Assembly (NCBI RefSeq): GCF_018252635.1
Contig: NZ_JAGTXM010000002.1
Location: forward strand, 514,962-578,961
Direction of reading: 5' to 3'
DNA length: 64,000 nucleotides
Source of the DNA: Citrobacter amalonaticus
GTDB taxonomy: Bacteria; Pseudomonadota; Gammaproteobacteria; Enterobacterales; Enterobacteriaceae
This document shows positions 9,093-19,174 of this stretch, piece by piece. A program made the position numbers and the translations under genes. Every line of letters starts with the position of its first letter. The first letter of the stretch is position 1. The notes below the pieces were generated by a model. That model did no database searches. It saw only the letters and a program-made list of their open reading frames with translations, and was not told the DNA's origin.

Positions 9093-9314
9093 ATGGAAAC
9101 GGGTACTGTTAAGTGGTTCAACAATGCCAAAGGGTTTGGTTTCATCTGCCCTGAAGGCGGCGGCGAAGATATTTTCGCTCACTATTCCACCATTCAGATG
9201 GATGGTTACAGAACGCTAAAAGCCGGACAGTCTGTCCAGTTTGATGTCCACCAGGGGCCGAAAGGCAATCACGCCAGTGTCATCGTGCCTATCGAAGCAG
9301 AAGCTGTTGCATAG
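9093..9314 (+). CDS. cspD: CspD, cold-shock-like inhibitor of DNA replication
   Basis: 73 residues with a single cold-shock domain, METGTVKWFNNAKGFGFI at the start (RNP1-like KGFGFI) and DIFAHYSTIQ (RNP2-like). In E. coli CspD is made in stationary phase and starvation, binds single-stranded DNA and blocks replication. I chose the ATG at 9093 because it gives the canonical CSD start; the longer upstream frame is not conserved-looking. Confidence 0.95.
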   Translation: METGTVKWFNNAKGFGFICPEGGGEDIFAHYSTIQMDGYRTLKAGQSVQFDVHQGPKGNHASVIVPIEAEAVA

Positions 9315-9346
9315 CTCTTCTGTCTCATTGTGTACATCCCGCAGGT

Positions 9347-9377
9347 AAAATGCCAGCCCGATCGGCTGGCATTTTTA
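9347..9377 (+). terminator. Terminator between cspD and macB (bidirectional)
   Basis: aaaatgccagcc / ggctggcattttta stem lying 33 bp after cspD and 13 bp from the macB stop; A and T tracts on either side serve both convergent genes. Confidence 0.85.
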
Positions 9378-9389
9378 TTTCCCGGGACG

Positions 9390-11336
9390 TCACTCTCGTG
9401 CTAACGCATCGACCGGATCCAGTCGCGCCGCATTGCGCGCCGGTAACCAACCGAACAGGACGCCGGTAAAGGTAGAGCACAAAAACGCCGTCAGCAGCGC
9501 CACTGGCGAGAAGCCAATTTCCCAACCCGGCAGGAACAGTTGCAACGTAAAAGCGATCAGCATCGACAACGTGATCCCCAGCGCGCCCCCCACCAGACAG
9601 ACCAGCACCGCTTCAATTAAAAATTGCTGTAGCACATCGCTGGCGCGTGCCCCCACCGCCATCCGGATGCCGATCTCCCGCGTGCGCTCAGTGACCGACA
9701 CCAGCATGATGTTCATCACGCCAATCCCACCGACCACCAGCGAAATCACCGCCACCAGCGTCAGGAACAGTTGAAGAGTACGTGTGGTCTTTTCGGCGGT
9801 TTTCAAGACGCCGTCCATATTCCAGGTGAAGAAATCCTTTTTGCCGTGACGCAGCGTCAGCAGTCGGGTGAGTTGCTGTTCAGCCTGTGCGCTATCGAAA
9901 CCTTCCTTCACCCGCACGGTGATCGAATTCAGCCACGACTGCCCCATAATGCGCCCGGACATCGTGCTGTAAGGCAACCAGACGCGCAGGATTTTGCTGC
10001 TGCCAAACATCGACTGCTTCTCTTGCGCCACGCCAATCACCGTCGCAGGCATGTTCCCCACAAGGATCACCTCACCCACGACGTTCGCCTTATGCGGGAA
10101 CAACTGACGTCGGGTGTTACTGTCGAGCACCACCACCTGCGCACGACCATTAAGCTGTTCGCGGTTAAAGGTGGTTCCTTCGCTGAAGGTCATGCCGTAG
10201 ACGTTAAAATAGTCGCCGCTGACGCCATTCGCGCTGGCGGCAACGTCGGTATTGCCATAGCGTAAGCGCAGGTTCTGCGACACGGCGGGCGTCGCGGAGG
10301 TTACCCAGGGCTGTTTCTGGATCGCCGCAAGATCGTCGTATTTCAGCGCCTGCTGATACTGCGGATCGTCGTCGCCAAAATCTTTGCCGGGGTAGATATC
10401 AATGGTGTTGGTCCCAATGGCGCGGATGTCCGCCAGCACCAGTTGTTTCGCCGCGTCGCCGACCACCACAATCGACACCACTGACGCGATGCCGATAATG
10501 ATCCCGAGCATCGTCAGCAGCGTGCGCATTTTGTTGGCCGCCATCGCCAGCCACGCCATCGTAAGTGCTTCGCGAAACCCGCTGACAAACTGACTCCAGC
10601 CGGACGCCGTTTTCACCGTCGGTTCCTGAATACCCTGCCCCTTCACAGCACGCTTCGCCGGCGGATTACGCACAATTTCACCGTCATGGATCTCAATCAC
10701 CCGCTCAGCCTGGGCGGCAACCTGGGGATCGTGGGTGACAATAATGACCGTATGCCCGCGATCGCGCAGTTGGTGCAGGATTGCCATTACCTCTTCGCCG
10801 GAACGGCTGTCGAGTGCACCGGTGGGTTCATCAGCGAGGATCACCTGTCCTCCGTTCATCAGCGCGCGGGCAATACTCACGCGCTGCTGCTGACCGCCGG
10901 AAAGCTGCGAGGGCTGATAACCGACGCGATCGCCCAGGCCAAGCCGCTGGAGCAACTCCTGCGCGCGCGCCAGACGCTGTTTCCTTTCCGTACCGGCGTA
11001 AACGGCGGGGACTTCGACGTTTTGCGCCGCCGTCAGATGTGACAGCAAATGGTAGCGCTGGAAAATAAAGCCGAAATGCTCCCGACGCAGTTGCGCCAGC
11101 GCATCGCGGTCCAGCGTTGAAACATCGCGTCCCGCAACCCTGTAGGTGCCGCTGGTAGGTTTATCGAGGCACCCCAGGATGTTCATCAGCGTGGATTTTC
11201 CGGAGCCCGATGCCCCCACGATCGCCACCATCTCCCCGGCACTGATTTGTAGCGTGATGCCCTTCAGCACCTCCACCTGTTCTTCTCCGGAGGGATAACT
11301 GCGGCGAATATTGCTCAGTTCAAGCAATGCCGTCAT
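9390..11336 (-). CDS. macB: MacB, ABC-type macrolide/enterotoxin exporter
   Basis: 648 residues, the E. coli length. An N-terminal ATPase domain (about 1-230) has Walker [10 protein letters not shown], signature LSGGQQQRV and Walker B ILADEP. A first membrane span follows near residue 275, then a large periplasmic MacB_PCD domain and three C-terminal spans of the FtsX type (about 525-640). With MacA and TolC it forms a tripartite pump driven by mechanotransmission. It overlaps the 3' end of macA by 4 bp (ATGA). Confidence 0.97.
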   Translation of the reverse strand: MTALLELSNIRRSYPSGEEQVEVLKGITLQISAGEMVAIVGASGSGKSTLMNILGCLDKPTSGTYRVAGRDVSTLDRDALAQLRREHFGFIFQRYHLLSHLTAAQNVEVPAVYAGTERKQRLARAQELLQRLGLGDRVGYQPSQLSGGQQQRVSIARALMNGGQVILADEPTGALDSRSGEEVMAILHQLRDRGHTVIIVTHDPQVAAQAERVIEIHDGEIVRNPPAKRAVKGQGIQEPTVKTASGWSQFVSGFREALTMAWLAMAANKMRTLLTMLGIIIGIASVVSIVVVGDAAKQLVLADIRAIGTNTIDIYPGKDFGDDDPQYQQALKYDDLAAIQKQPWVTSATPAVSQNLRLRYGNTDVAASANGVSGDYFNVYGMTFSEGTTFNREQLNGRAQVVVLDSNTRRQLFPHKANVVGEVILVGNMPATVIGVAQEKQSMFGSSKILRVWLPYSTMSGRIMGQSWLNSITVRVKEGFDSAQAEQQLTRLLTLRHGKKDFFTWNMDGVLKTAEKTTRTLQLFLTLVAVISLVVGGIGVMNIMLVSVTERTREIGIRMAVGARASDVLQQFLIEAVLVCLVGGALGITLSMLIAFTLQLFLPGWEIGFSPVALLTAFLCSTFTGVLFGWLPARNAARLDPVDALARE

Positions 11337-12451
11337 TGCGCGGCTCCCGGTTTACCCTCGCCGGTCACCACTTCATCACCGGCTTCCAGCCCTTTCACAA
11401 TCTCCACGTCAGTGTCATTGCGCGCGCCAATTGACACTTCGCGCTCGCGAGTTTCACCGTTACGCAGAAGTGTCACCTTGTAGCGATTGTCGCCGACCGG
11501 ATCCCCCAGCGCGGAAAGCGGGATCGTCAGAACGTTTTTTACGTCCGTCAACTGGATATGGACCTGTGCGGTCATGTCCAGGCGTAAAATCCCCTTCGGA
11601 TTGGGCACTTCAAAACGGGCGTAATAGAAAATGGCATCATTGACCTTTTCCGGCGTCGGCAGTACGTCTTTCAGCGTGCCTTCGTATCGGGTTTGCGGAT
11701 CGCCCAGTACGGTAAACCAGGCCTTCTGCCCCGGCTTAAGGTGAATGACATCGGCTTCTGAAACCTGTGCTTTCACCAGCATCGTACTCATGTCCGCCAG
11801 CGTCAGAATGTTCGGCGCCTGCTGCGCGGCAATCACTGTCTGCCCTTGCAGGGTGGTGATCTGCGTGACTTCACCAGCCATCGGCGCGACGATGCGGGTG
11901 TAGTCAAGGTTAGTCTTCGCCGTATCCAGAGACGCCTGATTGCGTTTGATCTGCGCATCGATAGTGCCGATCTGCGCCTGCTTCACCGCCATCTCTGTCG
12001 CCGCGGTGTCCAGATCCTGTTGCGACACGGCCTGTGTTTTTGCCAGCTGTTGTTGACGGGAGAGCGTCACCCGTGCCAGCTTCCACTCGGCTTCGGCCTG
12101 TTGACGTTGAGCGCGAAGCTCCATCAGCGTCGCTTCCACCTCTTTGATCTGGTTTTCCGCCTGTTCAGGGTCGATAACGCCCAGCAACTGGTCTTTCTTC
12201 ACTTTATCGCCAATCGCCACCGACAGCGTTTTGAGCTGACCACTCACCTGCGCGCCGACGTCCACTTTTCGCAATGCGTCGAGTTTGCCGGTTGCCAGTA
12301 CGCTTTGCTGCAAATCTCCCGGCCGCACAATCAGCGTCTGATAATTTGGCACCGGCGCATTGAGCGTCCGCCAAAGGGCAAATGCCCCCAGGATGAGAAT
12401 GAATATAAGCAACAGATAGCGTTTTTTAATTTTATTTCCCTTAATACCCAT
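11333..12451 (-). CDS. macA: MacA, periplasmic adaptor of the MacAB-TolC pump
   Basis: 372 residues. One N-terminal membrane anchor (about 10-27, [15 protein letters not shown]) is followed by the barrel-sandwich/lipoyl, alpha-hairpin (about 95-175) and beta-barrel domains of membrane fusion proteins. It links MacB to TolC and stimulates MacB ATPase. First gene of the macAB operon; the upstream region holds a PhoP-box-like sequence. Confidence 0.96.
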   Translation of the reverse strand: MGIKGNKIKKRYLLLIFILILGAFALWRTLNAPVPNYQTLIVRPGDLQQSVLATGKLDALRKVDVGAQVSGQLKTLSVAIGDKVKKDQLLGVIDPEQAENQIKEVEATLMELRAQRQQAEAEWKLARVTLSRQQQLAKTQAVSQQDLDTAATEMAVKQAQIGTIDAQIKRNQASLDTAKTNLDYTRIVAPMAGEVTQITTLQGQTVIAAQQAPNILTLADMSTMLVKAQVSEADVIHLKPGQKAWFTVLGDPQTRYEGTLKDVLPTPEKVNDAIFYYARFEVPNPKGILRLDMTAQVHIQLTDVKNVLTIPLSALGDPVGDNRYKVTLLRNGETREREVSIGARNDTDVEIVKGLEAGDEVVTGEGKPGAAQ

Positions 12452-12483
12452 AGCGATCCTGATGATAAGTTTTCAGCTGAAAT

Positions 12484-12500
12484 TCAACAGTATCTAAACA
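12484..12500 (-). promoter_or_regulatory. Candidate PhoP box in the macA/ybjX divergent region
   Basis: Read on the minus strand: TGTTTA, five bases, TGTTGA, close to the PhoP direct repeat (T/G)GTTTA-N5-(T/G)GTTTA with the correct 11-bp period. It lies 33 bp upstream of the macA start. PhoP control of macAB and ybjX homologues is reported for Salmonella; binding here is inference. Confidence 0.4.
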
Positions 12501-12596
12501 AACCGCAAGCGAAAAGGATAGCGCCCGAGGCATTGATGATTGGTTAAGATTCAGCGTGTTTCAATTTTCGCAATCATCGCATTGCGGATTATGATC

Positions 12597-13547
12597 ATGT
12601 CACAGATTACTGATAATACCTTTTACACTTCAGACGTTGCGTCTCCTTTACAATTATTTTTGCGCCTGACGCGGGGTCAATTACTGCCGGGTAAATTCTG
12701 GCGGAAGGCCAGCTTTCGCCGTAAGTTTTTAATTCGCTCATTGTTGATGCCAAGGGCCACCCGTCAGTTGCTGGAAAACCTGACCCAGTGGCCCGAGCTG
12801 AATACGCTGCTGGCGAGACAACCCCGGTTGCCTATTCGTCTGCACCGCCCATACATGGCCGTGAATATTAAGCGCGATACCGCGCTGACTGCGCTTTGTA
12901 GCCATTATGACCTGCTGCGTCAGATGTTCAGCCGCGAACAACTGGCCCGTTATTTAAGTCAGACCGGTCTCAACCTGGCAAAATTTCAGGCCAAAGACGG
13001 TGCGTCATTCCAGCTTGATTTAGTCAGCCTGGTCTCACTGGATAAAGAAGGTGAAAGTACCGTCGTAATCCGCGACGATCGGATGCGTATTCTGGCAGAA
13101 ATTACCTTCACATTCTGCACGTTAAACGGAAAACGCACCTTGTTTATTGGCGGCTTGCAGGGCGCGGCGAATGATGTTCCGCATGAGGTCATTCAGCAGG
13201 CCACCAAAGCCTGTTACGGTTTGTTCCCTAAAAGAGTGGTGATGGAAGTGCTGTGTCAGTTCGCGCACATCGCCAGGGCGGATCAGATTCTGGCGGTCAG
13301 TAACGCGGTGCATGTTTATCGCAGTTGGCGCTATATGGACAAAAAAACGCAAATGCATGCCGACTACGACGCCTTCTGGGCGTCCCTGGGCGGTGAAAAA
13401 ACGCAAGAAGAGTATTTCTCGCTGCCGCTGACGATTGCGCGGAAAAGCGAGGCGGATATCGCCAGCAAAAAACGGGCTGAATATCGCCGCCGCTACGCGT
13501 TGCTCGATAGCGTCGCCACGCAGGTTCCGCAGTGCTTACAGGATTAG
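12597..13547 (+). CDS. ybjX: YbjX, VirK-family protein (DUF535)
   Basis: 316 residues from the chosen start (MSQITDNTFYTSDV). It is related along its length to VirK/YbjX/SomA proteins, which are linked in Salmonella and Shigella to resistance to cationic peptides and to membrane lipid homeostasis; the biochemical activity is not established. The upstream extension of 19 codons begins inside the promoter region and looks unconserved, so I use 12597. Its stop overlaps the stop of the convergent ybjD. Confidence 0.9.
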   Translation: MSQITDNTFYTSDVASPLQLFLRLTRGQLLPGKFWRKASFRRKFLIRSLLMPRATRQLLENLTQWPELNTLLARQPRLPIRLHRPYMAVNIKRDTALTALCSHYDLLRQMFSREQLARYLSQTGLNLAKFQAKDGASFQLDLVSLVSLDKEGESTVVIRDDRMRILAEITFTFCTLNGKRTLFIGGLQGAANDVPHEVIQQATKACYGLFPKRVVMEVLCQFAHIARADQILAVSNAVHVYRSWRYMDKKTQMHADYDAFWASLGGEKTQEEYFSLPLTIARKSEADIASKKRAEYRRRYALLDSVATQVPQCLQD

Positions 13548-15202
13548 TCCGCTCTGCCGCGCGCCAGCCACAGCACCCGGGAGAACATTTTTCTCAGCAA
13601 CATCGGCACCGCCTCCACCCCTCGCCGCCCGGCTTCCATCGCCACTTCGATGGCTAAGTCGGGCTTCGATGAGCGATGGATCGCCTTCGAAATGATTTTA
13701 CGCATATTCATCGGCACATTTTCCGGGATCTGCGCCACCCGGTGAAAGACGTCAGCAAAACCCTGCCGGTACATGAAGTGTTCCATATCCAGCGCAGGCA
13801 GCGTGGTCAGGTGTTCGCGTTCCTCTTCCCGATCGTTATTCAGCAGGCTTCGCACCGTGGCGGCATATTTTTTTCCGGCTTCATCGCCATCCACCAGCAC
13901 GTGCCACTCAATGCCCATCCGACGAGCGAATTTCACCAGTGGCTTAAGGCCAGACTGTGCGAACTCGATCACCTTAATCCCTTCGGCGTCAAAGTGATGA
14001 CCGCACTGGCGGGCCAGTTCGTTGATCACCCAGGTTTCTGTTTCCCCTTCCACCAGCAGCCAGCAGCGGGCAAACAGCGAGGAGGCGCGGTTGAAGCGAA
14101 TGTGAAACGCAATGCGTCGACCATCCTCTGCGCTCAGCCCCCCCGGTCCCAAACGCCAGGCCGCGACGCGTGAGGATTCACGCACCAGACGACAGACATG
14201 CTCCACGGGGGTCAGCGAAAGCAACTCACCCGAGTTGGTGGTGGTGATGCGCTGAAGCGGCAGCAAATTCAGCAACTGCCACGCCACTGACAGCATGATG
14301 GGATGTAGCCGCGTTTCCGGATCTTCTACCAGCAGCAGAGGTCTGGCATCTTTATGCAGTCTGACCGTGCCCTTCGCCTGCAACAGCGTGGAAAACAGCC
14401 CCAGCAAAATCACCCGGTGAGTTCGCCCCCCCGGTTTGTCGATCATCCGGTTGATAATGTCGAGATACCGCCAGCTTCGCTGTTCGTTAGTAGAGCGTCG
14501 GCGCATTAAGCGGTGGCGGGATTGCGACGTGCCCTGCTCGGTAAAATAGTGCTCCAGCAATTGCACCATCGCCGAGAGCCCCTGACGAATCTGTCCGTCA
14601 GTAAGATTCTGCGGCCGCGTCGCCAGTTCGCGGGCGAGAAAATCCAGTTGTCGGGCGGTGACTTCGACATCATCAACCTCTGGCACCGTGCCGTTACGAA
14701 TACGGCGCATAAAACGCGCATCGCGTAAACGCAGCACCGGCATCAGACGCACCAGATGCCTCGCCTGCTCGTTGATATCATCTACCGCCAGCGGATGCCC
14801 GTCGCCGTCGAGAAAACTACGCAGCGTCATTACGCTGCCGTCCTCGCCGGATTCACCTTCAAGGCGATAAAAGATGCGCTGAAAGCCATCGTGACACGGT
14901 GCCCAGCATGCCTCCAGCGGCCGATAACGGCGAACCCGATGGCGCCCAGGCTGAGATTCACGAAACGTCAGTACGATATGCAGGTGATGTTCGCGGCCTT
15001 TCATATCGCCAGGAGGAAACCAGAAATCGTCGCGGTCAAAATGATACAACTCTGATTCGGGTGACAGCAGCAGCGTTAATGCATCCAGTAAACTTGATTT
15101 ACCCCAGGCGTTCTCACCAATCAGGACGTTATTTTGCTCGAGCATCAACGACAGCCGATTGATACCGCGAAATCCCACTATCTCAACGCGTTCGAGAATC
15201 AT
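13544..15202 (-). CDS. ybjD: YbjD, OLD-family ATP-dependent nuclease-like protein
   Basis: 552 residues. The N-terminal AAA domain begins ILERVEIVGFRGINRL and has Walker A GENAWGKSS (about residue 32); the D-loop region LLLVEDPETRLHP sits near residue 290. The C-terminal part has a TOPRIM domain, LLVEGETETWVI and HVLVDGDEAGKKY, with the acidic residues expected to bind metal. This is the OLD (overcoming lysogenization defect) architecture. Its role in enterobacteria is not defined. Convergent with ybjX: the two stop codons overlap by 2-4 bases and no terminator lies between them. Confidence 0.92.
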   Translation of the reverse strand: MILERVEIVGFRGINRLSLMLEQNNVLIGENAWGKSSLLDALTLLLSPESELYHFDRDDFWFPPGDMKGREHHLHIVLTFRESQPGRHRVRRYRPLEACWAPCHDGFQRIFYRLEGESGEDGSVMTLRSFLDGDGHPLAVDDINEQARHLVRLMPVLRLRDARFMRRIRNGTVPEVDDVEVTARQLDFLARELATRPQNLTDGQIRQGLSAMVQLLEHYFTEQGTSQSRHRLMRRRSTNEQRSWRYLDIINRMIDKPGGRTHRVILLGLFSTLLQAKGTVRLHKDARPLLLVEDPETRLHPIMLSVAWQLLNLLPLQRITTTNSGELLSLTPVEHVCRLVRESSRVAAWRLGPGGLSAEDGRRIAFHIRFNRASSLFARCWLLVEGETETWVINELARQCGHHFDAEGIKVIEFAQSGLKPLVKFARRMGIEWHVLVDGDEAGKKYAATVRSLLNNDREEEREHLTTLPALDMEHFMYRQGFADVFHRVAQIPENVPMNMRKIISKAIHRSSKPDLAIEVAMEAGRRGVEAVPMLLRKMFSRVLWLARGRAD

Positions 15203-15615
15203 GTTTCCTCCAGAAAATCTTCACTTTCCCTTTAAGTTCTTCGCAGTATAACTGCAAAACCCGGCGTGGGACGTGACAGGGATATTATTACGCAGGCTAA
15301 CTGTACGAGGAGTGAACGATTTATTCTTTTCTCTTTCATTCGGAATACATAACCGGAAAGTTTTGCTGGACGAATAATATATCCGTAATTGCCAATCCTC
15401 TTTCCTGTGACGATGCGCTACACTTTTCCTTAAGAGAAATCTATGGAAGGAATGACGCCGCATTGCCCTAAATCAAACTAACGGGTTTTATTTGACTAGA
15501 GAACGGATGACGATCGTTTTTAAAATAGCGAGCTATTTATTTGTCGTCATTCAGGCAGACAATAAATACCGATTACCACAGCGCTTTTGTGGTTATTTTT
15601 TATATTGAGGTGGAT
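15203..15615. other. Intergenic region upstream of ybjD and aqpZ
   Basis: 413 bp between divergent ybjD and aqpZ. No gene, repeat or tRNA is supported. It should contain both promoters; a TTGACT at 15492 is present but lacks a well-spaced -10, so I do not call it. Confidence 0.5.
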
Positions 15616-16311
15616 ATGTTCAGAAAATTAGCAGCCGAATGTTTTGGTACGTTCTGGCTTGTCTTTGGTGGCTGCGGCAGTGCTGTACTGGCAGCCGCAT
15701 TTCCGGAATTAGGTATTGGTTTTGCGGGCGTTGCACTGGCCTTCGGCCTGACCGTATTAACCATGGCGTTTGCCGTTGGCCATATTTCCGGCGGGCATTT
15801 TAACCCGGCGGTAACCTTAGGCTTATGGGCCGGCGGTCGGTTCCCGGCAAAAGAGGTTATTGGTTACATTATTGCTCAGGTGGTGGGCGGTATTATTGCC
15901 GCGGCAGTTCTGTATCTGATTGCCAGTGGTAAAGCCGGTTTTGATGCAACAGCCAGTGGTTTCGCCTCTAACGGTTATGGGGAACACTCGCCGGGCGGAT
16001 ACTCCATGCTGTCCGCGATTGTTATCGAAATCGTGCTGACTGCCGGCTTCTTGCTGGTGATTCACGGCGCAACAGACAAATACGCGCCGGCAGGCTTTGC
16101 GCCGATCGCTATCGGCCTGGCATTAACCCTGATCCACTTGATCAGCATTCCGGTCACTAATACTTCAGTGAACCCGGCGCGTAGCACCGCAGTCGCTATC
16201 TTCCAGGGCGGTTGGGCGTTAGAACAGTTGTGGTTGTTCTGGGTGATGCCAATTATTGGCGGTATTCTCGGTGGACTTATTTACCGTACGCTGCTCGAAA
16301 AACGCGATTAA
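15616..16311 (+). CDS. aqpZ: Aquaporin Z, water channel
   Basis: 231 residues, the E. coli AqpZ length, with six membrane spans and the two NPA half-helix motifs, [11 protein letters not shown] (about residue 63) and TSVNPARST (about residue 186). The selectivity-filter arginine is the one after the second NPA. It passes water across the inner membrane. The ATG at 15616 follows a GAGGTGG ribosome binding site; the upstream 25-codon extension is not used. Confidence 0.97.
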   Translation: MFRKLAAECFGTFWLVFGGCGSAVLAAAFPELGIGFAGVALAFGLTVLTMAFAVGHISGGHFNPAVTLGLWAGGRFPAKEVIGYIIAQVVGGIIAAAVLYLIASGKAGFDATASGFASNGYGEHSPGGYSMLSAIVIEIVLTAGFLLVIHGATDKYAPAGFAPIAIGLALTLIHLISIPVTNTSVNPARSTAVAIFQGGWALEQLWLFWVMPIIGGILGGLIYRTLLEKRD

Positions 16312-16357
16312 TGTCAGAATGCCCGACGGCGCATACCCGTCGGGTCAAACGCGCTTC

Positions 16358-16391
16358 AGCCGGATAGGGTATCTCTCTGTCCGGCTTTTAT
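16358..16391 (+). terminator. Terminator of aqpZ
   Basis: agccgga / tccggct stem followed by tttattttg. An additional hairpin, cccgacgg / ccgtcggg, lies just before it at 16322-16343, so the 3' end of aqpZ mRNA is doubly structured. Confidence 0.7.
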
Positions 16392-16467
16392 TTTGCATCT
16401 TTACTGAATCCGCGTTATTGGGTAGTGTCATGGCGCTGTCTCGCTAATTCAAAGGACCCGGTTGTTC

Positions 16468-17367
16468 ATGTTTTCAGGACTTCTCATCATTCTGCTTCCG
16501 CTGATAGCAGGTTATCTCATTCCGCTTAGGCACACCGCGGCATTAAAACTGATCAATCGACTATTGAGCTGGATGGTTTATCTGATTCTCTTTTTTATGG
16601 GGATTAGCCTGGCCTTTCTGGATAATCTGGCGAGCAACCTGCTGGCGATATTTCACTATTCCGCCGTCAGTATTACCGTTATTTTACTGTGTAATATTGC
16701 CGCATTACTGTGGCTGGAACGCACATTACCCTGGCGACACCATCACCAACAAGAAAAACTGCCCTCCCGTATCGCGATGGCGCTTGAATCGCTGAAGCTA
16801 TGCGGCGTAGTGGTGGTCGGCTTTTTGCTGGGGTTGAGCGCGCTGCCTGTTTTGCAGCACGCCACAGAAGCAAGTGAATATACGCTGATCCTGCTGCTGC
16901 TGTTGGTCGGTATCCAGTTGCGCAATAGCGGGATGACGTTAAAGCAGATTGTCCTGAACCGGCGTGGCATGATTGTGGCGGTCGTGGTCGTCGCCAGCTC
17001 CATGATTGGCGGCCTGATTAACGCGCTGATTCTCGGTCTGCCAGTGAAAACCGCGCTGGCGATGGCGTCGGGTTTTGGCTGGTACTCCCTTTCTGGTATT
17101 TTGCTGACCGAATCCTATGGCCCGGTGATCGGCAGCGCCGCGTTCTTTAACGATCTGGCCCGTGAACTGCTCGCGATTATGCTGATTCCGGGTCTGGTGC
17201 GCCGCAGTCGTTCTACCGCACTGGGGCTGTGCGGCGCCACATCAATGGACTTTACCCTGCCGGTGTTACAGCGTACCGGTGGGCTGGAGATGGTTCCGGC
17301 GGCGATTGTTCACGGCTTTGTCCTGAGTTTGCTGGTGCCCATTTTGATGGCTTTTTTCTCCGCTTAA
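16468..17367 (+). CDS. lysO: LysO, L-lysine exporter
   Basis: 299 residues from the ATG at 16468 (MFSGLLIILLPLIAGYLIPL), the E. coli LysO (YbjE) length. A hydrophobic protein with about eight membrane spans and the repeat GFGWYSLSGILLTES and GATSMDFTLPVLQRTGG containing charged residues within the membrane domain. It exports lysine and gives thialysine tolerance in E. coli. Transcribed alone; a hairpin at 17374-17401 (tttggcgg / ccgccaaa) follows the stop but lacks a T tract on this strand. Confidence 0.95.
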   Translation: MFSGLLIILLPLIAGYLIPLRHTAALKLINRLLSWMVYLILFFMGISLAFLDNLASNLLAIFHYSAVSITVILLCNIAALLWLERTLPWRHHHQQEKLPSRIAMALESLKLCGVVVVGFLLGLSALPVLQHATEASEYTLILLLLLVGIQLRNSGMTLKQIVLNRRGMIVAVVVVASSMIGGLINALILGLPVKTALAMASGFGWYSLSGILLTESYGPVIGSAAFFNDLARELLAIMLIPGLVRRSRSTALGLCGATSMDFTLPVLQRTGGLEMVPAAIVHGFVLSLLVPILMAFFSA

Positions 17368-17401
17368 CACCCTCTTTGGCGGTAGGCTTCTGCCGCCAAA
17401 A

Positions 17402-17415
17402 TTGCGCTAAATCAA
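17402..17415 (+). promoter_or_regulatory. Candidate FNR site upstream of hcp
   Basis: TTGCGCTAAATCAA matches the FNR dyad TTGAT-N4-ATCAA at eight of ten positions. It lies 97 bp before the hcp ATG. FNR activates hcp in E. coli under anaerobiosis. Confidence 0.5.
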
Positions 17416-17474
17416 TCTCCCTTTAAGTTGTATCAGAAATCCCTTTTATCCCTCGGCACACAAGCATAATCTTA

Positions 17475-17497
17475 AACATGTATATTAAATATAACTT
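17475..17497 (+). promoter_or_regulatory. Candidate NsrR operator upstream of hcp
   Basis: An AT-rich 23-bp dyad beginning AACATG and ending ATAACTT, closely similar to the NsrR operator known upstream of E. coli hcp (AAGATG...CATCTT). It sits 15 bp before the hcp start, placed to block transcription or early elongation until nitric oxide inactivates NsrR. Confidence 0.5.
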
Positions 17498-17511
17498 TAA
17501 AAGGTGTGATC

Positions 17512-19164
17512 ATGTTTTGTGTGCAATGTGAACAAACCATCCGTACTCCGGCAGGAAACGGCTGTTCTTACGCGCAGGGTATGTGCGGTAAAACGGCTGA
17601 AACTTCTGATCTGCAGGATCTGCTGATCGCCGCCCTACAAGGTCTGTCGGCATGGGCTGTGAAAGCGCGTGAATATGGCATCATTCATCATGACGTTGAT
17701 AGCTTTGCGCCGCGTGCTTTCTTCTCCACGCTGACCAACGTTAACTTCGATTCTCCACGTATCGTCGGCTATGCCCGCGACGCCATCGCGATGCGTGAAG
17801 CGCTAAAAGCTCAGTGCCTGAGCGTTGACGCCAATGCGCACTGCGACAACCCAATGGCTGAACTGCAACTGGTTAGCGACGATCTGGGCGACCTGCAACG
17901 CCAGGCTGCCGAATTTACCCCCAATAAAGACAAAGCCGCCATTGGCGAAAACATTCTCGGTCTGCGTCTGCTGTGCCTGTATGGTCTGAAAGGCGCGGCG
18001 GCCTATATGGAACACGCGCACGTTCTCGGGAAGTACGACAACGATATCTACGCGCAATACCATAAAATCATGGCGTGGCTGGGTACCTGGCCTTCCGATA
18101 TGAACGCTTTGCTGGAGTGCTCAATGGAAATCGGCCAGATGAACTTCAAAGTGATGAGCATTCTGGATGCCGGTGAAACCAGCAAATACGGCCACCCGAC
18201 GCCGACCCAGGTTAACGTTAAAGCGACCGAAGGGAAGTGCGTCCTGATCTCAGGCCATGATCTGAAAGATCTGTATAACCTGCTGGAACAAACCGAAGGC
18301 ACCGGCGTTAACGTTTACACCCACGGTGAAATGCTGCCTGCGCACGGTTATCCGGAACTGCGTAAATTCAAGCATCTGATTGGTAATTACGGTAGCGGCT
18401 GGCAGAACCAGCAGGTCGAATTCGCCCGCTTCCCTGGACCTATCGTGATGACCTCTAACTGCATCATCGATCCGACTGTTGGCAGCTACGACGATCGTAT
18501 CTGGACCCGTAGCATCGTCGGTTGGCCGGGTGTGAGCCACCTGGAAGGCGACGACTTCGGTCCGGTTATCGCACAAGCGCAGCAAATGGCGGGCTTCCCG
18601 TACAGCGAAATCCCGCATCTGATCACCGTCGGTTTTGGTCGTAAGACCCTGCTGGGTGCGGCAGACACGCTGATAGACCTGGTGAGCCGTGAAAAACTGC
18701 GTCACATCTTCCTGGTTGGCGGCTGCGACGGCGCACGCGGTGAACGTAACTACTTCACCGATTTTGCCACCAGCGTCCCGGACGACTGCCTGATCCTGAC
18801 CCTGGCCTGCGGTAAATACCGTTTCAATAAGCTGGAGTTCGGCGATATCGAAGGCCTGCCGCGTCTGGTTGATGCCGGTCAGTGTAACGATGCCTACTCC
18901 GCTATCATTCTGGCTGTGACGCTGGCAGAGAAACTCGGCTGTGGCGTGAACGACCTGCCGCTGTCGCTGGTGCTCTCCTGGTTCGAACAGAAAGCGATTG
19001 TGATTCTGCTGACCCTGCTGTCTCTCGGTGTGAAAAACATCGTCACGGGCCCGACGGCGCCAGGCTTCTTCACGCCGGATCTGCTGGCCGTTCTCAATGA
19101 GAAATTCGGTCTGCGCTCCGTGACCACCGTTGAAGAAGACATGAAGCAGTTGCTGAGCGCGTAA
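17512..19164 (+). CDS. hcp: Hybrid-cluster protein, NO reductase/protein S-nitrosylase
   Basis: 550 residues from the ATG at 17512. The N-terminus [18 protein letters not shown] has Cys3, Cys6, Cys18 and Cys25 with the spacing of class II Hcp, which ligate a [2Fe-2S] cluster; later Cys, Glu and His residues build the Fe-S-O hybrid cluster. In E. coli Hcp is a high-affinity nitric oxide reductase in the cytoplasm and works with Hcr, whose gene follows 10 bp downstream. FNR- and NsrR-like sites precede it. Confidence 0.97.
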   Translation: MFCVQCEQTIRTPAGNGCSYAQGMCGKTAETSDLQDLLIAALQGLSAWAVKAREYGIIHHDVDSFAPRAFFSTLTNVNFDSPRIVGYARDAIAMREALKAQCLSVDANAHCDNPMAELQLVSDDLGDLQRQAAEFTPNKDKAAIGENILGLRLLCLYGLKGAAAYMEHAHVLGKYDNDIYAQYHKIMAWLGTWPSDMNALLECSMEIGQMNFKVMSILDAGETSKYGHPTPTQVNVKATEGKCVLISGHDLKDLYNLLEQTEGTGVNVYTHGEMLPAHGYPELRKFKHLIGNYGSGWQNQQVEFARFPGPIVMTSNCIIDPTVGSYDDRIWTRSIVGWPGVSHLEGDDFGPVIAQAQQMAGFPYSEIPHLITVGFGRKTLLGAADTLIDLVSREKLRHIFLVGGCDGARGERNYFTDFATSVPDDCLILTLACGKYRFNKLEFGDIEGLPRLVDAGQCNDAYSAIILAVTLAEKLGCGVNDLPLSLVLSWFEQKAIVILLTLLSLGVKNIVTGPTAPGFFTPDLLAVLNEKFGLRSVTTVEEDMKQLLSA

Positions 19165-19174
19165 GGAGTAAAGA

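Noticed and set aside
12541-12562. Second PhoP box oriented toward ybjX (tggtta...gtgttt)
   Set aside because: The two hexamers are 15 bp apart instead of 11.
15221-15463. 80-codon minus-strand frame upstream of ybjD
   Set aside because: No ribosome binding site or family likeness; lies in a promoter region.
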